Shown: piece after piece, positions 15,877-25,231 of the stretch
How positions within the stretch are numbered: position 1 is the first letter of the stretch
Layout: each line of letters opens with the position of its first letter
Assembly (NCBI RefSeq): GCF_013359865.1
Contig: NZ_JABMCE010000072.1
Span: 1-52,637, forward strand
Direction of reading: 5' to 3'
Origin: Curtobacterium pusillum
GTDB lineage: Bacteria > Actinomycetota > Actinomycetes > Actinomycetales > Microbacteriaceae
Length of the DNA: 52,637 nt
Notes under the pieces: generated by a model
What the model saw: only the letters and a program-made list of their open reading frames with translations
Databases searched by the model: none
What the model was told of the DNA's origin: nothing
Made by a program: the position numbers and the translations under genes

Positions 15877-16254
15877 GTGACCACGATCCGGACGGGCACC
15901 GACCTCGCGGCCGTCGAGGACGTCCTCGAAGGCATCACCGCGCACGGCGAGCGCTACCTGTCCCGCGTGTTCACGCCGCGGGAGCGGGCCGATGCCGGTG
16001 ACGATCCCGAGCGCCTCGCCGCCCGGTTCGCCGGCAAGGAGGCCGTGCTGAAGCTGCTCCGGCCGGACCGTTCGGACGCGGTCCCGCTGACCGACGTCGC
16101 CGTCGTGCACGACGCCGTCGGGGCGCCGGTCGTCGAGCTGACCGGACGCGCCGCCGAGCTCGCCGAGGCGATCGGCTGCGACACCATCGCGGTGTCGCTC
16201 TCGCACGAGCGCGGACTCGCCGTCGCGACCGCCGTGGCACTCACGGACCGCTGA
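15877..16254 (+). CDS. AcpS-type 4'-phosphopantetheinyl transferase
   Basis: A 125-residue protein, the usual AcpS length. GTDLAAVEDV carries the first Mg-binding Asp (residue 9) and ARFAGKEAVLKLL the conserved FAxKEA-like motif with the second acidic ligand (Glu55). AcpS moves the phosphopantetheine arm of CoA to a Ser on apo carrier proteins. It starts with GTG 9 bases after the reductase stop. It may be the cell's AcpS or one dedicated to the carrier protein at 16355; fabF-linked AcpP also lies about 11 kb away. A terminator-like hairpin follows. Confidence 0.88.
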   Translation: MTTIRTGTDLAAVEDVLEGITAHGERYLSRVFTPRERADAGDDPERLAARFAGKEAVLKLLRPDRSDAVPLTDVAVVHDAVGAPVVELTGRAAELAEAIGCDTIAVSLSHERGLAVATAVALTDR

Positions 16255-16284
16255 GCCGAGCACTGTCACCGCGCTCAGGCTCGG

Positions 16285-16323
16285 ACCGCCGCGTGCGGTT
16301 TCGCGCACCGGCACGGCGGTTTT
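16285..16323 (+). terminator. Probable terminator after the AcpS-like gene
   Basis: Arms accgccgcgtgc (16285-16296) and gcacggcggt (16311-16320) pair with a 2-base bulge, followed by TTT. It separates the AcpS-like gene from the carrier-protein cassette. Confidence 0.5.
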
Positions 16324-16341
16324 CCGGGCCTCGCTCCTCCC

Positions 16342-16347
16342 TATCGT
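16342..16347 (+). promoter_or_regulatory. Leaderless -10 (TATCGT) of the carrier-protein cassette
   Basis: TATCGT lies 7 bases before the ATG at 16355 with no Shine-Dalgarno, the same layout as other leaderless starts here. It would drive the four coupled genes up to 20395. Confidence 0.5.
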
Positions 16348-16354
16348 TGCGAGC

Positions 16355-16642
16355 ATGGACCAGGACCCGACCACCGCAGCGACCTCCGTCGCACTCGCCA
16401 CACCGACGACCGAGGAGACCGTCCGACGGGCGCTCGCCGCCCACGGCCGTCTCACCGTCGACGCCATGGACGTGGCCTCGATCGCCGATCTGTACGCCCT
16501 CGGCTTGACCTCGCATGCCACCGTGAACGTGATGCTCGCGGTCGAGAACGAACTCGACGTCGAGTTCCCCGACTCCGCACTGCACCGTTCGACCTTCGGC
16601 ACGATCGAGTCGATCGCGGCCGCGGCGGAGACGGCCTCGTGA
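16355..16642 (+). CDS. Acyl/peptidyl carrier protein (dedicated, non-fatty-acid type)
   Basis: A 95-residue protein. YALGLTSHATVNVMLAVENE is the phosphopantetheine-attachment region, with Ser53 in GLTS rather than the DSL of fatty-acid ACP. A ~20-residue Thr/Ala-rich N terminus precedes helix I. The GLTS variant is typical of stand-alone carrier proteins loaded by aminoacyl:carrier-protein ligases, and such a ligase is encoded two genes on. The stop overlaps the next start (GTGA). It is clearly distinct from AcpP at 27337. Confidence 0.85.
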   Translation: MDQDPTTAATSVALATPTTEETVRRALAAHGRLTVDAMDVASIADLYALGLTSHATVNVMLAVENELDVEFPDSALHRSTFGTIESIAAAAETAS

Positions 16643-17853
16643 TCACCGAGGAGCGGACTGCGGACACGAGCCCGGAGACCGCGACCGAACGCGCCGGAGT
16701 GCCGACCACCGACCGGTTCGCCGCCCGCACCGCGCTCGTCGTCGAGATCGCCGCCGAGTTCGCGGAGGAGGTCGACCGCGACGCCCGGCCGCCGCGCGAG
16801 GCAATCGCCGCCATGAAGGAGCACGGTCTCCTGGCCGCCGCGGTGCCGACGGAGCTCGGCGGTGAGGGCGCGACCCTCGCCGAGCTCTCGGTCATCGCGA
16901 CCGAACTCGGGCGGGCGTGCGCCGCGACGGCGATGGTCTTCGCGATGCACCAGGGCCAGGCCATGGCGCTGTGGCGGCACGGGGGTGTGGCCCTCGGCGT
17001 CACGGCGATGATCGACGCGGTGAAGGCCGGCGCGCTCGTCGCCTCGTCCACCACCGAACGCGGCATCGGCGGTGACAGCCGACGCAGCACCTGCGCGATC
17101 GAACCCGACCAGGCCGGACGGATCCGGCTCCACAAGGACGCACCGGTGATCTCCTACGCGACCGAGGCCGACGCGGTGTTCGTCACCGCCCGCCGCGACC
17201 TCGACGCCCCGGCGTCCGACCAGCGGCTCGTCATCTGCCTGCCCGCCGAGACCACGCTGACCCGGACGTCGACGTGGGACGCGCTCGGCCTGCGCGGCAC
17301 GTGCAGCAACGGGTGGGTCCTGGACGCCGAGACCCACGAGGACCGGATCCTCCGCGACGACTACGCCGCGATCTCGGCCCGGACGGTCCTGCCGGTGTCG
17401 CACGTCCTCTGGGCGTCGGTGTGGCTCGGCATCGCCGCGGACGCTGCCGACCGTGCACGTCGGGCGGTCCGGAAGCAGGCCCGTGCCGCGGTCGGGCAGA
17501 CCCCGCCGGGAGCCCTCCGGCTCGCCGAGCTCCTCGTCGACCTGCAGTCCCTCGCCGACAGCGTGCGGCACGCCGCCGCCCGGTTCGATGCGGTCGCCGA
17601 CGACCCCGAGGTCCTCGAGTCGACCGCGTACGCGCTCGCCGCGAACGCGCTGAAGATCGGCGCGTCCGAACGGGTCACCGACCTCGTCACCAAGGCGCTC
17701 CGGATCGTCGGCATCGCCGGCTTCGCCGCCACCGGGCCGCTCAGCATCGCCAGGCACCTCCGAGACGCCCACGGTGCCGCCGTCATGGTGAGCAACGACC
17801 GTCTCCTGCAGAACGACGCCGGACTGGCCCTCATGAGCGGAGCGATCCTGTGA
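16639..17853 (+). CDS. Acyl-CoA dehydrogenase homolog
   Basis: A 404-residue flavoprotein-type protein. The N-terminal helical domain (AMKEHGLLAAAVPTELGGEGATLAELSV), central beta domain (STTERGIGGDSRR) and C-terminal helical domain (LRIVGIAGFAATGPLSIARHLRDA) follow the ACAD fold. The usual acyl-CoA catalytic Glu is not obvious. In aminoacyl-carrier-protein loci such enzymes are expected to oxidise a carrier-bound aminoacyl or acyl thioester; that role is inferred from context. GTG start at 16639 overlapping the carrier-protein stop, and GTGA again at its own end. Confidence 0.85.
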   Translation: MITEERTADTSPETATERAGVPTTDRFAARTALVVEIAAEFAEEVDRDARPPREAIAAMKEHGLLAAAVPTELGGEGATLAELSVIATELGRACAATAMVFAMHQGQAMALWRHGGVALGVTAMIDAVKAGALVASSTTERGIGGDSRRSTCAIEPDQAGRIRLHKDAPVISYATEADAVFVTARRDLDAPASDQRLVICLPAETTLTRTSTWDALGLRGTCSNGWVLDAETHEDRILRDDYAAISARTVLPVSHVLWASVWLGIAADAADRARRAVRKQARAAVGQTPPGALRLAELLVDLQSLADSVRHAAARFDAVADDPEVLESTAYALAANALKIGASERVTDLVTKALRIVGIAGFAATGPLSIARHLRDAHGAAVMVSNDRLLQNDAGLALMSGAIL

Positions 17854-18812
17854 CCGTCACCGCACCCGGCACCGCCGGCGCCACTGCCACGAGCACGACC
17901 GACCTCGACGCCGCCCGCGCAGCACTCCGCTCGCGGCTGCTCGACGACGGCGTCCTCGTCGACCTCGGCTCCCCGGGACTGTACGGCCGCACCGGCGTCT
18001 TCGAGCGCGTCTACTCCGCCGTCGACGCCGCGGAGGTCCGGATCCACGAGGACCTCGACGCCGAGGTCCTCCGGTTCCCGCCCGTGGAGCCGCTGACGGC
18101 GTTCGAGCGCACCGACTACATCGCGTCCTTCCCTGACCTCGCCGCGTCGATCTCCGGCTTCACCGGCGACGACCGGACCCACCGGGCGCTGCTCGCGGCG
18201 CGGGAGCGCGGCGAGCGCTGGGAGTCGTTCCTCCAGCCCGCGGACCTGATGCTCACCCCGGCGGTCTGCCACCCGGTCTACGGGCTCCTGTCCGGGACGC
18301 TCCCCGTCGGCGGTCGCACGTTCGACATCCTCGGTGACTCGTTCCGCCGCGAGCCGTCGCTCGACCCGATGCGGCTCCAGGCGTTCCACATGCACGAGTT
18401 CGTGCACGTCGGCACCCCGGAGTCCGCGAAGCAGCACCGTGACGGCCGGATCCCCGGGATGCGCGCCCTGCTCGAGTCGTTCGGTCTGGAGATCGACGTG
18501 GTCCCGGCGAACGACCCGTTCTTCGGGCGGGTCGGGCAGATGCTCGCCCGGAACCAGGTCGAGCAGGCGCTCAAGTTCGAGCTCGTGACGCCCGTGTACG
18601 GCCAGGACCGCCCGTGGACCGCGATCGGGTCCGCGAACCTGCACGAGGACCACTTCGGCACGTCGTTCGCCATCCGCACGGCCGACGGAGGAGTGGCCCA
18701 CAGCGCCTGCGTCGCCTTCGGCCTGGAGCGCGTCACCATCGCGCTGTTCGCCGCCCACGGCACGGACCCGGACGCGTGGCCGAGGTCCGTCCGGGCGGCT
18801 CTGGCGCTGTGA
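17850..18812 (+). CDS. Aminoacyl:[carrier protein] ligase (class II aaRS paralog)
   Basis: A 320-residue protein resembling the catalytic core of atypical seryl-tRNA synthetase without a tRNA-binding arm. DSFRREPSLDPMRLQAFHMHE contains class II motif 2; SACVAFGLERVTIALF is motif 3 (GLER). Zn ligands appear as Cys140 (TPAVCHP), Glu183 (HMHEFVH) and Cys287 (HSACVAF), matching the Cys/Glu/Cys set known for the Bradyrhizobium and Agrobacterium enzymes. These activate Gly, Ala or another small amino acid with ATP and load it onto a phosphopantetheinyl carrier protein. The partner is almost surely the product of 16355-16642. GTG start coupled to the dehydrogenase stop. Confidence 0.9.
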   Translation: MTVTAPGTAGATATSTTDLDAARAALRSRLLDDGVLVDLGSPGLYGRTGVFERVYSAVDAAEVRIHEDLDAEVLRFPPVEPLTAFERTDYIASFPDLAASISGFTGDDRTHRALLAARERGERWESFLQPADLMLTPAVCHPVYGLLSGTLPVGGRTFDILGDSFRREPSLDPMRLQAFHMHEFVHVGTPESAKQHRDGRIPGMRALLESFGLEIDVVPANDPFFGRVGQMLARNQVEQALKFELVTPVYGQDRPWTAIGSANLHEDHFGTSFAIRTADGGVAHSACVAFGLERVTIALFAAHGTDPDAWPRSVRAALAL

Positions 18813-20395
18813 GCACGTTCCACGGTTGGTCGGGGAGTCCCGCCCTGCGGGTCGCGGTGCAGCTGCCGGCAGCGGCCCGCGCGGGCGTCGTGATCTGCCC
18901 GCCGCTCGGGCAGGAGGGCGTGATCGCGTACCGCACACTCCGCCTGCTGGCGGACCGTCTGGAGGCGCGTGGCGTGGCTTCGGTGCGTTACGACCCGTCC
19001 GGACGTGGAGACGCGGCGCCCGACACCGACCCGGACGCGCAGGTCAGGTCGGCGCAGCGTGCCGCAGCGCTGCTGCGGTCCGTCGGGGTCGACCGCGTCG
19101 CGTTCGTCGGTCTCGCGTCCGCCGCCCCGGTCGCCGCCGCGGCGGCCGGGGACTCGGACGGGCTGGTGGTGTGGGACGCCCCGCCGTCCGGCCGCGCTTG
19201 GCTCCGCAAGCAGCGGGCGCTCGCGACGATCACGATCGGTGACGATCGCGTGGTCGGCGACGTCGAGACGCTCGTCGGCATCGACGTGGAACCGGAGGAG
19301 GCCGCAGCGCTGTCCGCGTTGGCCTACGCGCCGCGCACCGGTCCGACGATCGCCCTCGTCCGCCCGGGCACCACGGCGCCCCGAGCGCTCGGGGCGGTGC
19401 CGACGACCGAGGTGACGGGCAGCGCCGAGCTCCTCGACGGCACGAGCATGGTGGCCCGCATCCCGGGTGCGGCGGTGGACGTGGTCGTCGGGTGGGTCGA
19501 CGCCTGGGCGCCGGTGGGGGCGCTGTCGACGGTGCCGCCGGTGCTCGACGAGGTGCTCGACATCGACAGCCGTGTGTCCGAGCGGATCGTCCGGTTCGGC
19601 CCGGAACAGCTCTTCGCGGTCGAGACCGTCGCGTCCGGGCAGGTCGAGGACGCCCCCGTCGTCGTGCTGCACAACGGCTCTGCCGAACACCGCGTGGGAT
19701 CCGCCGACTACCAGGTCGCCCTCGCCCGGGGCCTGGCCCGCGACGGTGCCCGCGTGGTCCGTGTCGACCGTCGGGGCACGGGTGAGAGCACGGCGGTGCG
19801 CGAGGACGAGCGCTCCGGGCTCTTCACGCAGGACTGGATCGACGACCAGGACGCGGTCGTCGAGGCCCTGGCGACGCCGGCGGACCGGCTCGTCCTGGTC
19901 GGCATGTGCGCGGGAGCGTGGCTCGCCGGCCGTTCGGCGGACGTGTCCCCCCGCCTCGTCATCGAGATCAGCCCGAACGACTACCGCCGACACACGGCCC
20001 CTTCGGGTGCCTACGCCGATGCGCTCCGTGCGATCGACGAACCGTCGGCCCTGCGCCTCCGGGTCCGCGGCTGGTGGAACGCCGTGGTGCCGAAGGTCGT
20101 CCGCGAGTGGGTCACCCGGCGTGACCGCGTCGGCGGCGTCGTGGCGCACGTGCGGCCGCTCGTCGAGCGCGGCACCGACGTGGTGGTGATCGCGGCACCC
20201 GAGGACGCCGACCTGTTCGACCGTCTCGGCGGCCGGCGGGCCGTGCGCCGTTGGCCCGCTGGTGGCCGGACCGGCAGCGTCGAGGTCGTGCGGGTGCCGG
20301 ACGGCGACCACGCGCTCTACTCCCCGCTGATGCGCGAGGCCGTGCTCGCCGAGGTCCGCTCACGCGTCGCCGCGACCTTCCCCGTGCGCGTCTGA
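18809..20395 (+). CDS. Two-domain alpha/beta hydrolase with Cys nucleophile elbow
   Basis: A 528-residue protein with two alpha/beta-hydrolase-like halves. Half one (VVICPPLGQEGVIAYR ... VRYDPSGRGD ... FVGLASAAPVA) has lost the G-x-S-x-G elbow. Half two (VVLHNGSAEHRVG ... VVRVDRRGTGES ... VLVGMCAGAWLAG) has a G-x-C-x-G elbow with Cys367, and a late DGDHALYSP supplies the His. A Cys elbow suggests a thioesterase or acyltransferase taking the aminoacyl group from the carrier protein. Such hydrolases also occur in exosortase-linked and NRPS-like loci. GTG start overlaps the ligase stop; a terminator follows. The product is unknown. Confidence 0.75.
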   Translation: MSTFHGWSGSPALRVAVQLPAAARAGVVICPPLGQEGVIAYRTLRLLADRLEARGVASVRYDPSGRGDAAPDTDPDAQVRSAQRAAALLRSVGVDRVAFVGLASAAPVAAAAAGDSDGLVVWDAPPSGRAWLRKQRALATITIGDDRVVGDVETLVGIDVEPEEAAALSALAYAPRTGPTIALVRPGTTAPRALGAVPTTEVTGSAELLDGTSMVARIPGAAVDVVVGWVDAWAPVGALSTVPPVLDEVLDIDSRVSERIVRFGPEQLFAVETVASGQVEDAPVVVLHNGSAEHRVGSADYQVALARGLARDGARVVRVDRRGTGESTAVREDERSGLFTQDWIDDQDAVVEALATPADRLVLVGMCAGAWLAGRSADVSPRLVIEISPNDYRRHTAPSGAYADALRAIDEPSALRLRVRGWWNAVVPKVVREWVTRRDRVGGVVAHVRPLVERGTDVVVIAAPEDADLFDRLGGRRAVRRWPAGGRTGSVEVVRVPDGDHALYSPLMREAVLAEVRSRVAATFPVRV

Positions 20396-20409
20396 GTCGT
20401 CGGACGGGG

Positions 20410-20440
20410 CCGAGCACCCGCCCGGATGAGCGGTGCTCGG
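20410..20440. terminator. Bidirectional terminator between convergent genes
   Basis: Arms ccgagcacc (20410-20418) and ggtgctcgg (20432-20440) sit in the 49-bp gap between the hydrolase (plus) and peroxiredoxin (minus) genes. Confidence 0.65.
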
Positions 20441-20444
20441 GACG

Positions 20445-20933
20445 TCAGCCGACGGGGACCGGTGCGGTGCAGGCGGCGAGGCGGTCGAGGGCCGCCCGGT
20501 ACTCCGTGACGTCGCGGGCGACGCCCGGCTCGGAGATGATCGAGGCCTTGATGCGGCCCTGCACGTCGATCACGAAGGTCGCGCGGGTGGCGAAGCCCTT
20601 CTTCTCGAGGAACACGCCGTACTCCTTCGAGACGGCACCGTGTGGCCAGAAGTCGGCGAGGAGCTCGAAGTCGTAGCCGTTCGACTCGGCGAACGAGCGG
20701 AGCGTCGCCTTCGAGTCGACCGAGATGCCGATCAGCTCGACGCGCTGGTCCTCGAACATCGCGATGTTGTCCTGCAGGGCGCAGAGTTCGTTCGTGCACG
20801 TGGACGAGAACGCCAGGGGGAAGAAGACGAGCGCGACCGGGCGGACACCTCGGAAGTCGCTGAGGCGGACGTGCTCCCCGAACTGGTTCGGGAGTTCGAA
20901 GTCCGGCGCGAGGGAGCCGATCTCCAGTGCCAT
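20445..20933 (-). CDS. Peroxiredoxin, AhpE/BCP-like
   Basis: A 162-residue thioredoxin-fold peroxidase. The peroxidatic Cys46 is in [12 protein letters not shown], with a second Cys51 five residues on, as in BCP-type enzymes, and a further Cys near residue 155 (AACTAP). Arg near 120 ([10 protein letters not shown]) completes the active site. Length and the PLAFS context resemble actinobacterial AhpE, which reduces peroxides and peroxynitrite using mycothiol/mycoredoxin. It has its own promoter and is divergent from aceE. Confidence 0.9.
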   Translation of the reverse strand: MALEIGSLAPDFELPNQFGEHVRLSDFRGVRPVALVFFPLAFSSTCTNELCALQDNIAMFEDQRVELIGISVDSKATLRSFAESNGYDFELLADFWPHGAVSKEYGVFLEKKGFATRATFVIDVQGRIKASIISEPGVARDVTEYRAALDRLAACTAPVPVG

Positions 20934-21012
20934 CAGTGCGTTGCTTCTTCCTCGGGCGTGGGGTGTGCCCGGTGTCCGCGCGCACGCACGGGTCGCGAGT
21001 GCACGATCGGCA

Positions 21013-21040
21013 ATCGTACGCCGACGTCACCCGAATGCAA
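21013..21040 (-). promoter_or_regulatory. Promoter of the peroxiredoxin gene
   Basis: On the minus strand -35 TTGCAT (21040-21035), a 16-base spacer and -10 TACGAT (21018-21013). It leaves an ~80-base leader before the ATG at 20933. Confidence 0.6.
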
Positions 21041-21091
21041 GCACCTGTCCACGTGCACGTCACCATCAGGCTGACGGTCGGTGTGTGGGCC

Positions 21092-21097
21092 TAGAGT
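21092..21097 (+). promoter_or_regulatory. Candidate -10 (TAGAGT) for aceE
   Basis: TAGAGT lies about 77 bases before the aceE start, with CTGACG 15 bases upstream as a weak -35. The spacing is short, so this is tentative. Confidence 0.35.
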
Positions 21098-21174
21098 GGT
21101 CGGGGCCCCATCCGGTCGCGACCCGACCAACCGGTGGCCCGCCATGTCCACCACGAGAACGAACGAGGTCAAGG

Positions 21175-23919
21175 GTGACGGTGAACGACCAGGACCCGTA
21201 CAGCCACGGCAGCAACGACCAGGACCCGGAGGAGACCGCCGAATGGCGTGAGTCCCTCGACGGTCTGGTGCAGACCCACGGCCACCAGCGTGGCCGCGAG
21301 ATCATGCTGAGCCTGCTCAAGCGGTCCAAGGAACTGCACCTCGGTGTGCCGATGGTCCCGACCACGGACTACGTGAACACCATCGCGCCGGAGAACGAGC
21401 CCGAGTTCCCGGGCGACGAGGAGCTCGAGCGCCGGTACCGCCGGTGGATCCGGTGGAACGCCGCGATCACCGTGCACCGCGCGCAGCGTCCCGGCATCGC
21501 CGTGGGCGGCCACATCTCGACCTACGCGTCGAGCGCCGCCCTGTACGAGGTCGGCTACAACCACTTCTTCCGCGCTCAGGACCACCCGTCCGGCGGCGAC
21601 CAGGTGTTCTTCCAGGGCCACGCCTCCCCCGGCATGTACGCCCGTGCGTACATGGAAGGGCGCCTCGGCGAGGACCAGCTCGACGGCTTCCGTCAGGAGA
21701 AGTCCCACGCCGGCGGCGGTCTGTCGTCGTACCCGCACCCGCGCCTCATGCCGCACTTCTGGCAGTTCCCGACCGTGTCGATGGGTATCGGTCCGATCAA
21801 CGCGATCTACCAGGCGCAGCAGGCCAAGTACCTGTCCAACCGCGGCATCAAGGACGCCTCCGACCAGCAGGTCTGGGCGTTCCTCGGTGACGGCGAGATG
21901 GACGAGGTCGAGTCGCGCGGACAGCTCCAGGTCGCCGCGAACGACGGCCTCGACAACCTGAACTTCGTGATCAACTGCAACCTGCAGCGTCTCGACGGTC
22001 CGGTGCGCGGCAACGGCAAGATCATCCAGGAGCTCGAGGCGTTCTTCCGCGGTGCGGGCTGGAACGTCATCAAGGTGGTCTGGGGTCGCGAGTGGGACGA
22101 CCTGCTCGCCCGCGACACCGAGGGCGCGCTGCTCAACCTGATGAACCAGACGCCGGACGGCGACTACCAGACGTACAAGGCCGAGAACGGCGCGTACGTG
22201 CGCGAGAACTTCTTCGGGCGTGACCCGAAGGCGCTCGAGCTGGTGTCCGACTACACCGACGACCAGATCTGGAACCTCAAGCGCGGTGGTCACGACTACC
22301 GCAAGGTCTACGCGGCCTTCAAGGCGGCGACCGAGCACAAGGGCCAGCCGACCGTCATCCTCGCGAAGACGGTCAAGGGCTACGGCCTCGGCCCCAGCTT
22401 CGAGGGGCGCAACGCGACGCACCAGATGAAGAAGCTCACGCTCGACAACCTCAAGCAGTTCCGTGACGAGATGCGCATCCCGATCTCCGACGCGCAGCTC
22501 GAGGAGAACCCGTACACGCCGCCGTACTACCACCCCGGGAACGACGACGAGGCGATCCAGTACATGCACGAGCGCCGGCGTGAGCTCGGCGGGTACGTGC
22601 CGGAACGCCGCACGAAGTACACGTCGATCACCCTGCCCGACGACTCCAAGTACCAGATCGTCAAGAAGGGCTCCGGCAAGCAGGAGATCGCCACCACCAT
22701 GGCCTTCGCCCGTCTGCTGAAGGACCTGCTCCGCTCCCCCGACTTCGGCGACCGTGTGGTGCCGATCATCCCCGACGAGGCGCGCACGTTCGGCATGGAC
22801 GCGTACTTCCCGACGGCGAAGATCTACAACCCGAACGGCCAGCACTACACGTCGGTCGACCGCGAGCTCCTCCTGGCCTACAAGGAGAGCCCGCAGGGCC
22901 AGATCATCCACGTCGGCATCAACGAGGCGGGCGCCCTCGCGGCGTTCACCGCGGTCGGCACCTCGTACTCGACGCAGGGCGAGCCGCTCATCCCGGTGTA
23001 CGTCTTCTACTCGCAGTTCGGGTTCCAGCGCACCGGCGACGCCATCTGGGCGGCCGGTGACCAGATGACCCGCGGCTTCATGATCGGCGCGACCGCCGGC
23101 CGCACGACGCTGACCGGTGAGGGCCTGCAGCACGCGGACGGTCACTCGCTGCTCCTCGCGGCGACGAACCCGGCCGTGGTGTCCTACGACCCCGCGTACG
23201 GCTACGAGATCGGCCACATCGTCAAGGCCGGCCTCGACCGGATGTACGGCACGAACGAGGACGGCTCCCCGAAGCACGCCGACCCGAACGTCATGTACTA
23301 CCTGACGGTCTACAACGAGCCGATCGTCCAGCCGGCCGAGCCGGAGGGCGTCGACGCCGAGGGCATCGTCAAGGGCATGTACCTGCTCAACCGGAGCGAG
23401 CACGACGGCCCGAAGGCCCAGCTGCTCGCGTCGGGCGTGGCCGTGCCGTGGATCCTCGAGGCGCAGCAGCTCCTCGCCGAGGACTGGGGCGTGTCGGCGG
23501 ACGTCTGGAGCGTCACGAGCTGGGGTGAGCTGTACCGCGACGGTCTCGACGCGGAGCAGCACGCGTTCCTCAACCCGAACGAGGCGCCGCGCACGCCGTA
23601 CGTCACCGAGCGCCTGCTCGCGACGGAGGGCCCGGTCGTCGCCGTGAGCGACTTCATGCACCAGGTCCAGGAGCAGATCCGCCCGTTCGTCCCGACCGAC
23701 TACGCCACGCTCGGCGCCGACGGCTTCGGCTTCTCGGACACCCGTCCGGCCGCCCGCCGCTTCTTCCACATCGACGGCCCCTCGGTCGTCGTGCGGACGC
23801 TGCAGCAGCTGGCACGCCAGGGCAAGGTCGACGGCGCGCTCGTCCAGCAGGCGATCGACAAGTACCGCCTGCACGACGTGACCGCCGGCACCACGGGCAG
23901 CGCGGGCGGCGAGAGCTGA
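21175..23919 (+). CDS. aceE: Pyruvate dehydrogenase E1 component, homodimeric type
   Basis: About 914 residues, the normal AceE length. Core AceE stretches include [20 protein letters not shown] near the N terminus, the ThDP-binding [12 protein letters not shown] ... [10 protein letters not shown], the active-site loop region [14 protein letters not shown], and transketolase-like C-terminal parts. It decarboxylates pyruvate and passes the acetyl group to E2 lipoyl domains, making acetyl-CoA for the fatty-acid genes downstream. GTG 21175 has GAGG 6 bases upstream; GTG 21181 is almost equally good. The gene ends 7 bases before fasR, so acetyl-CoA supply and fatty-acid control share a transcript. 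Confidence 0.97.
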   Translation: MTVNDQDPYSHGSNDQDPEETAEWRESLDGLVQTHGHQRGREIMLSLLKRSKELHLGVPMVPTTDYVNTIAPENEPEFPGDEELERRYRRWIRWNAAITVHRAQRPGIAVGGHISTYASSAALYEVGYNHFFRAQDHPSGGDQVFFQGHASPGMYARAYMEGRLGEDQLDGFRQEKSHAGGGLSSYPHPRLMPHFWQFPTVSMGIGPINAIYQAQQAKYLSNRGIKDASDQQVWAFLGDGEMDEVESRGQLQVAANDGLDNLNFVINCNLQRLDGPVRGNGKIIQELEAFFRGAGWNVIKVVWGREWDDLLARDTEGALLNLMNQTPDGDYQTYKAENGAYVRENFFGRDPKALELVSDYTDDQIWNLKRGGHDYRKVYAAFKAATEHKGQPTVILAKTVKGYGLGPSFEGRNATHQMKKLTLDNLKQFRDEMRIPISDAQLEENPYTPPYYHPGNDDEAIQYMHERRRELGGYVPERRTKYTSITLPDDSKYQIVKKGSGKQEIATTMAFARLLKDLLRSPDFGDRVVPIIPDEARTFGMDAYFPTAKIYNPNGQHYTSVDRELLLAYKESPQGQIIHVGINEAGALAAFTAVGTSYSTQGEPLIPVYVFYSQFGFQRTGDAIWAAGDQMTRGFMIGATAGRTTLTGEGLQHADGHSLLLAATNPAVVSYDPAYGYEIGHIVKAGLDRMYGTNEDGSPKHADPNVMYYLTVYNEPIVQPAEPEGVDAEGIVKGMYLLNRSEHDGPKAQLLASGVAVPWILEAQQLLAEDWGVSADVWSVTSWGELYRDGLDAEQHAFLNPNEAPRTPYVTERLLATEGPVVAVSDFMHQVQEQIRPFVPTDYATLGADGFGFSDTRPAARRFFHIDGPSVVVRTLQQLARQGKVDGALVQQAIDKYRLHDVTAGTTGSAGGES

Positions 23920-23926
23920 TCTGCCG

Positions 23927-25153
23927 GTGACGACGGTCCGACCGGACTCCGAGAGCCAGGAGAGCGCGCGCGAGCGGGCGCTCTCCTGGCTCCGTCAGGT
24001 GTCCGGTGAACTCTCCACCGCCACCATCAAACGACTCGAGGACACCCTCCCCTGGTACAGCGAGATGCCCCCGGGCCGCCGCTCCGCCGTGGGACTGGTC
24101 GCCCAGGCCGGCATCACGTCCTTCATCAGCTGGCTCGAGGGCAGCGCGTCGACGCCGTGGATCGCCGCGGCCGACGTGTTCGGCTCGGCACCACGGGAGC
24201 TCCTCCGCTCGGTGAGCCTGCAGCAGACGCTCCAGCTCATCCGCGTGGTCGTCACCGTGGTCGAGGAACGCGCCAAGGACGACGAGATGCTGCAGGAGGC
24301 GATCCTCAAGTACTCGCGGGACATCGCCTTCGCGGCCGCCGACGTCTACGCGCGCGCGGCCGAGGCCCGCGGGCTCTGGGACGCCCGGCTCGAAGCGCTC
24401 GTGGTCGACTCGATCCTCTCCGGCGAGTACGACGACGAACTGCCGTCGCGCATCGCCGCCCTCGGCTGGCACGGCCACGGCGAGGTCGCGGTCCTGGTCG
24501 GCAACGCGCCGAAGCAGCTCGAGGTGGACCAGATCCGCCGGACCGCGCGCCACATGGACGCCGACGTGCTCGTCGGCGTGCAGGGCTCACGGCTCGTGGT
24601 CGTGATCGGACGGGCCACCCCGCGGGACGACGTCCCCGAGGGTGAGGAACCGGTCTCGTTCACCTCCATCGCGCAGGCGCTCGAGCCGTCGTTCGGCGAG
24701 GGCCACCTGGTGCTCGGCAACGAGGTCCCGGGCGTGGTCGACGCGTCGACGAGCGCGAAGGGAGCCCTCGCCGGGTTCGCCGTCGCACGTGCCTGGCGCG
24801 GCGCACCCCGTCCGGCACTCGCTGACGACCTGCTGCCCGAACGGGCCCTGGCCGGCGACCCGCTCGCCCGCTCGGCCCTCGTGCAGCGGATCTACGTGCC
24901 GCTCAAGGACCAGTCGACCGAGCTCCTCCAGACGCTGTGGTGCTACCTCGACACCGGGCGGTCGCTCGAGGCCACGGCCCGCGAGCTCTTCGTGCACCCG
25001 AACACCGTGCGCTACCGGCTCCGCCGCGTCGCGGACATCATCGGGTGGGACGCGACGCACGCCCGGGACGCCCTCATCGTGCAGTCCGCGCTGATCCTCG
25101 GTGCGATGTCGGAGTCGACGGCCGGTCGCCGGCGCATCCCGCACCGCCGCTAG
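23927..25153 (+). CDS. fasR: PucR-type transcriptional activator of fatty-acid synthesis genes (FasR-like)
   Basis: A 408-residue protein. The C-terminal PucR helix-turn-helix is clear (DTGRSLEATARELFVHPNTVRYRLRRVADIIGWD, split here by position about 340-375); the middle resembles the GGDEF-like CdaR/PucR sensor region. In Streptomyces an equivalent gene just upstream of fabD activates the fab operon; the identical position here supports the name. GTG start at 23927, 7 bases after aceE. Note this FasR is unrelated to the TetR-type mycobacterial protein of the same name. Confidence 0.88.
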   Translation: MTTVRPDSESQESARERALSWLRQVSGELSTATIKRLEDTLPWYSEMPPGRRSAVGLVAQAGITSFISWLEGSASTPWIAAADVFGSAPRELLRSVSLQQTLQLIRVVVTVVEERAKDDEMLQEAILKYSRDIAFAAADVYARAAEARGLWDARLEALVVDSILSGEYDDELPSRIAALGWHGHGEVAVLVGNAPKQLEVDQIRRTARHMDADVLVGVQGSRLVVVIGRATPRDDVPEGEEPVSFTSIAQALEPSFGEGHLVLGNEVPGVVDASTSAKGALAGFAVARAWRGAPRPALADDLLPERALAGDPLARSALVQRIYVPLKDQSTELLQTLWCYLDTGRSLEATARELFVHPNTVRYRLRRVADIIGWDATHARDALIVQSALILGAMSESTAGRRRIPHRR

Positions 25154-25231
25154 GAACTCGACAATGTTCCGCCGTGTTTCGTGTCGGAAGTCCACACGGG
25201 CACGGCGGGGCGCTCCCGGGAGGATTGTCCG

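Noticed and set aside
15877..18812. Ordinary NRPS or polyketide cluster
   Set aside because: No adenylation, condensation or ketosynthase multidomain protein is present; loading is by a stand-alone aaRS-like ligase.
20725..21174. Long N-terminal extension of aceE
   Set aside because: The frame is open to 20725, but the segment overlaps the peroxiredoxin gene and its promoter and has non-protein-like composition. GTG 21175 or 21181 has a ribosome-binding site.
21169..23874. 901-codon minus-strand open frame opposite aceE
   Set aside because: Composition (Arg, Leu, Val, Asp) reflects the complement of aceE codons; aceE is certain.
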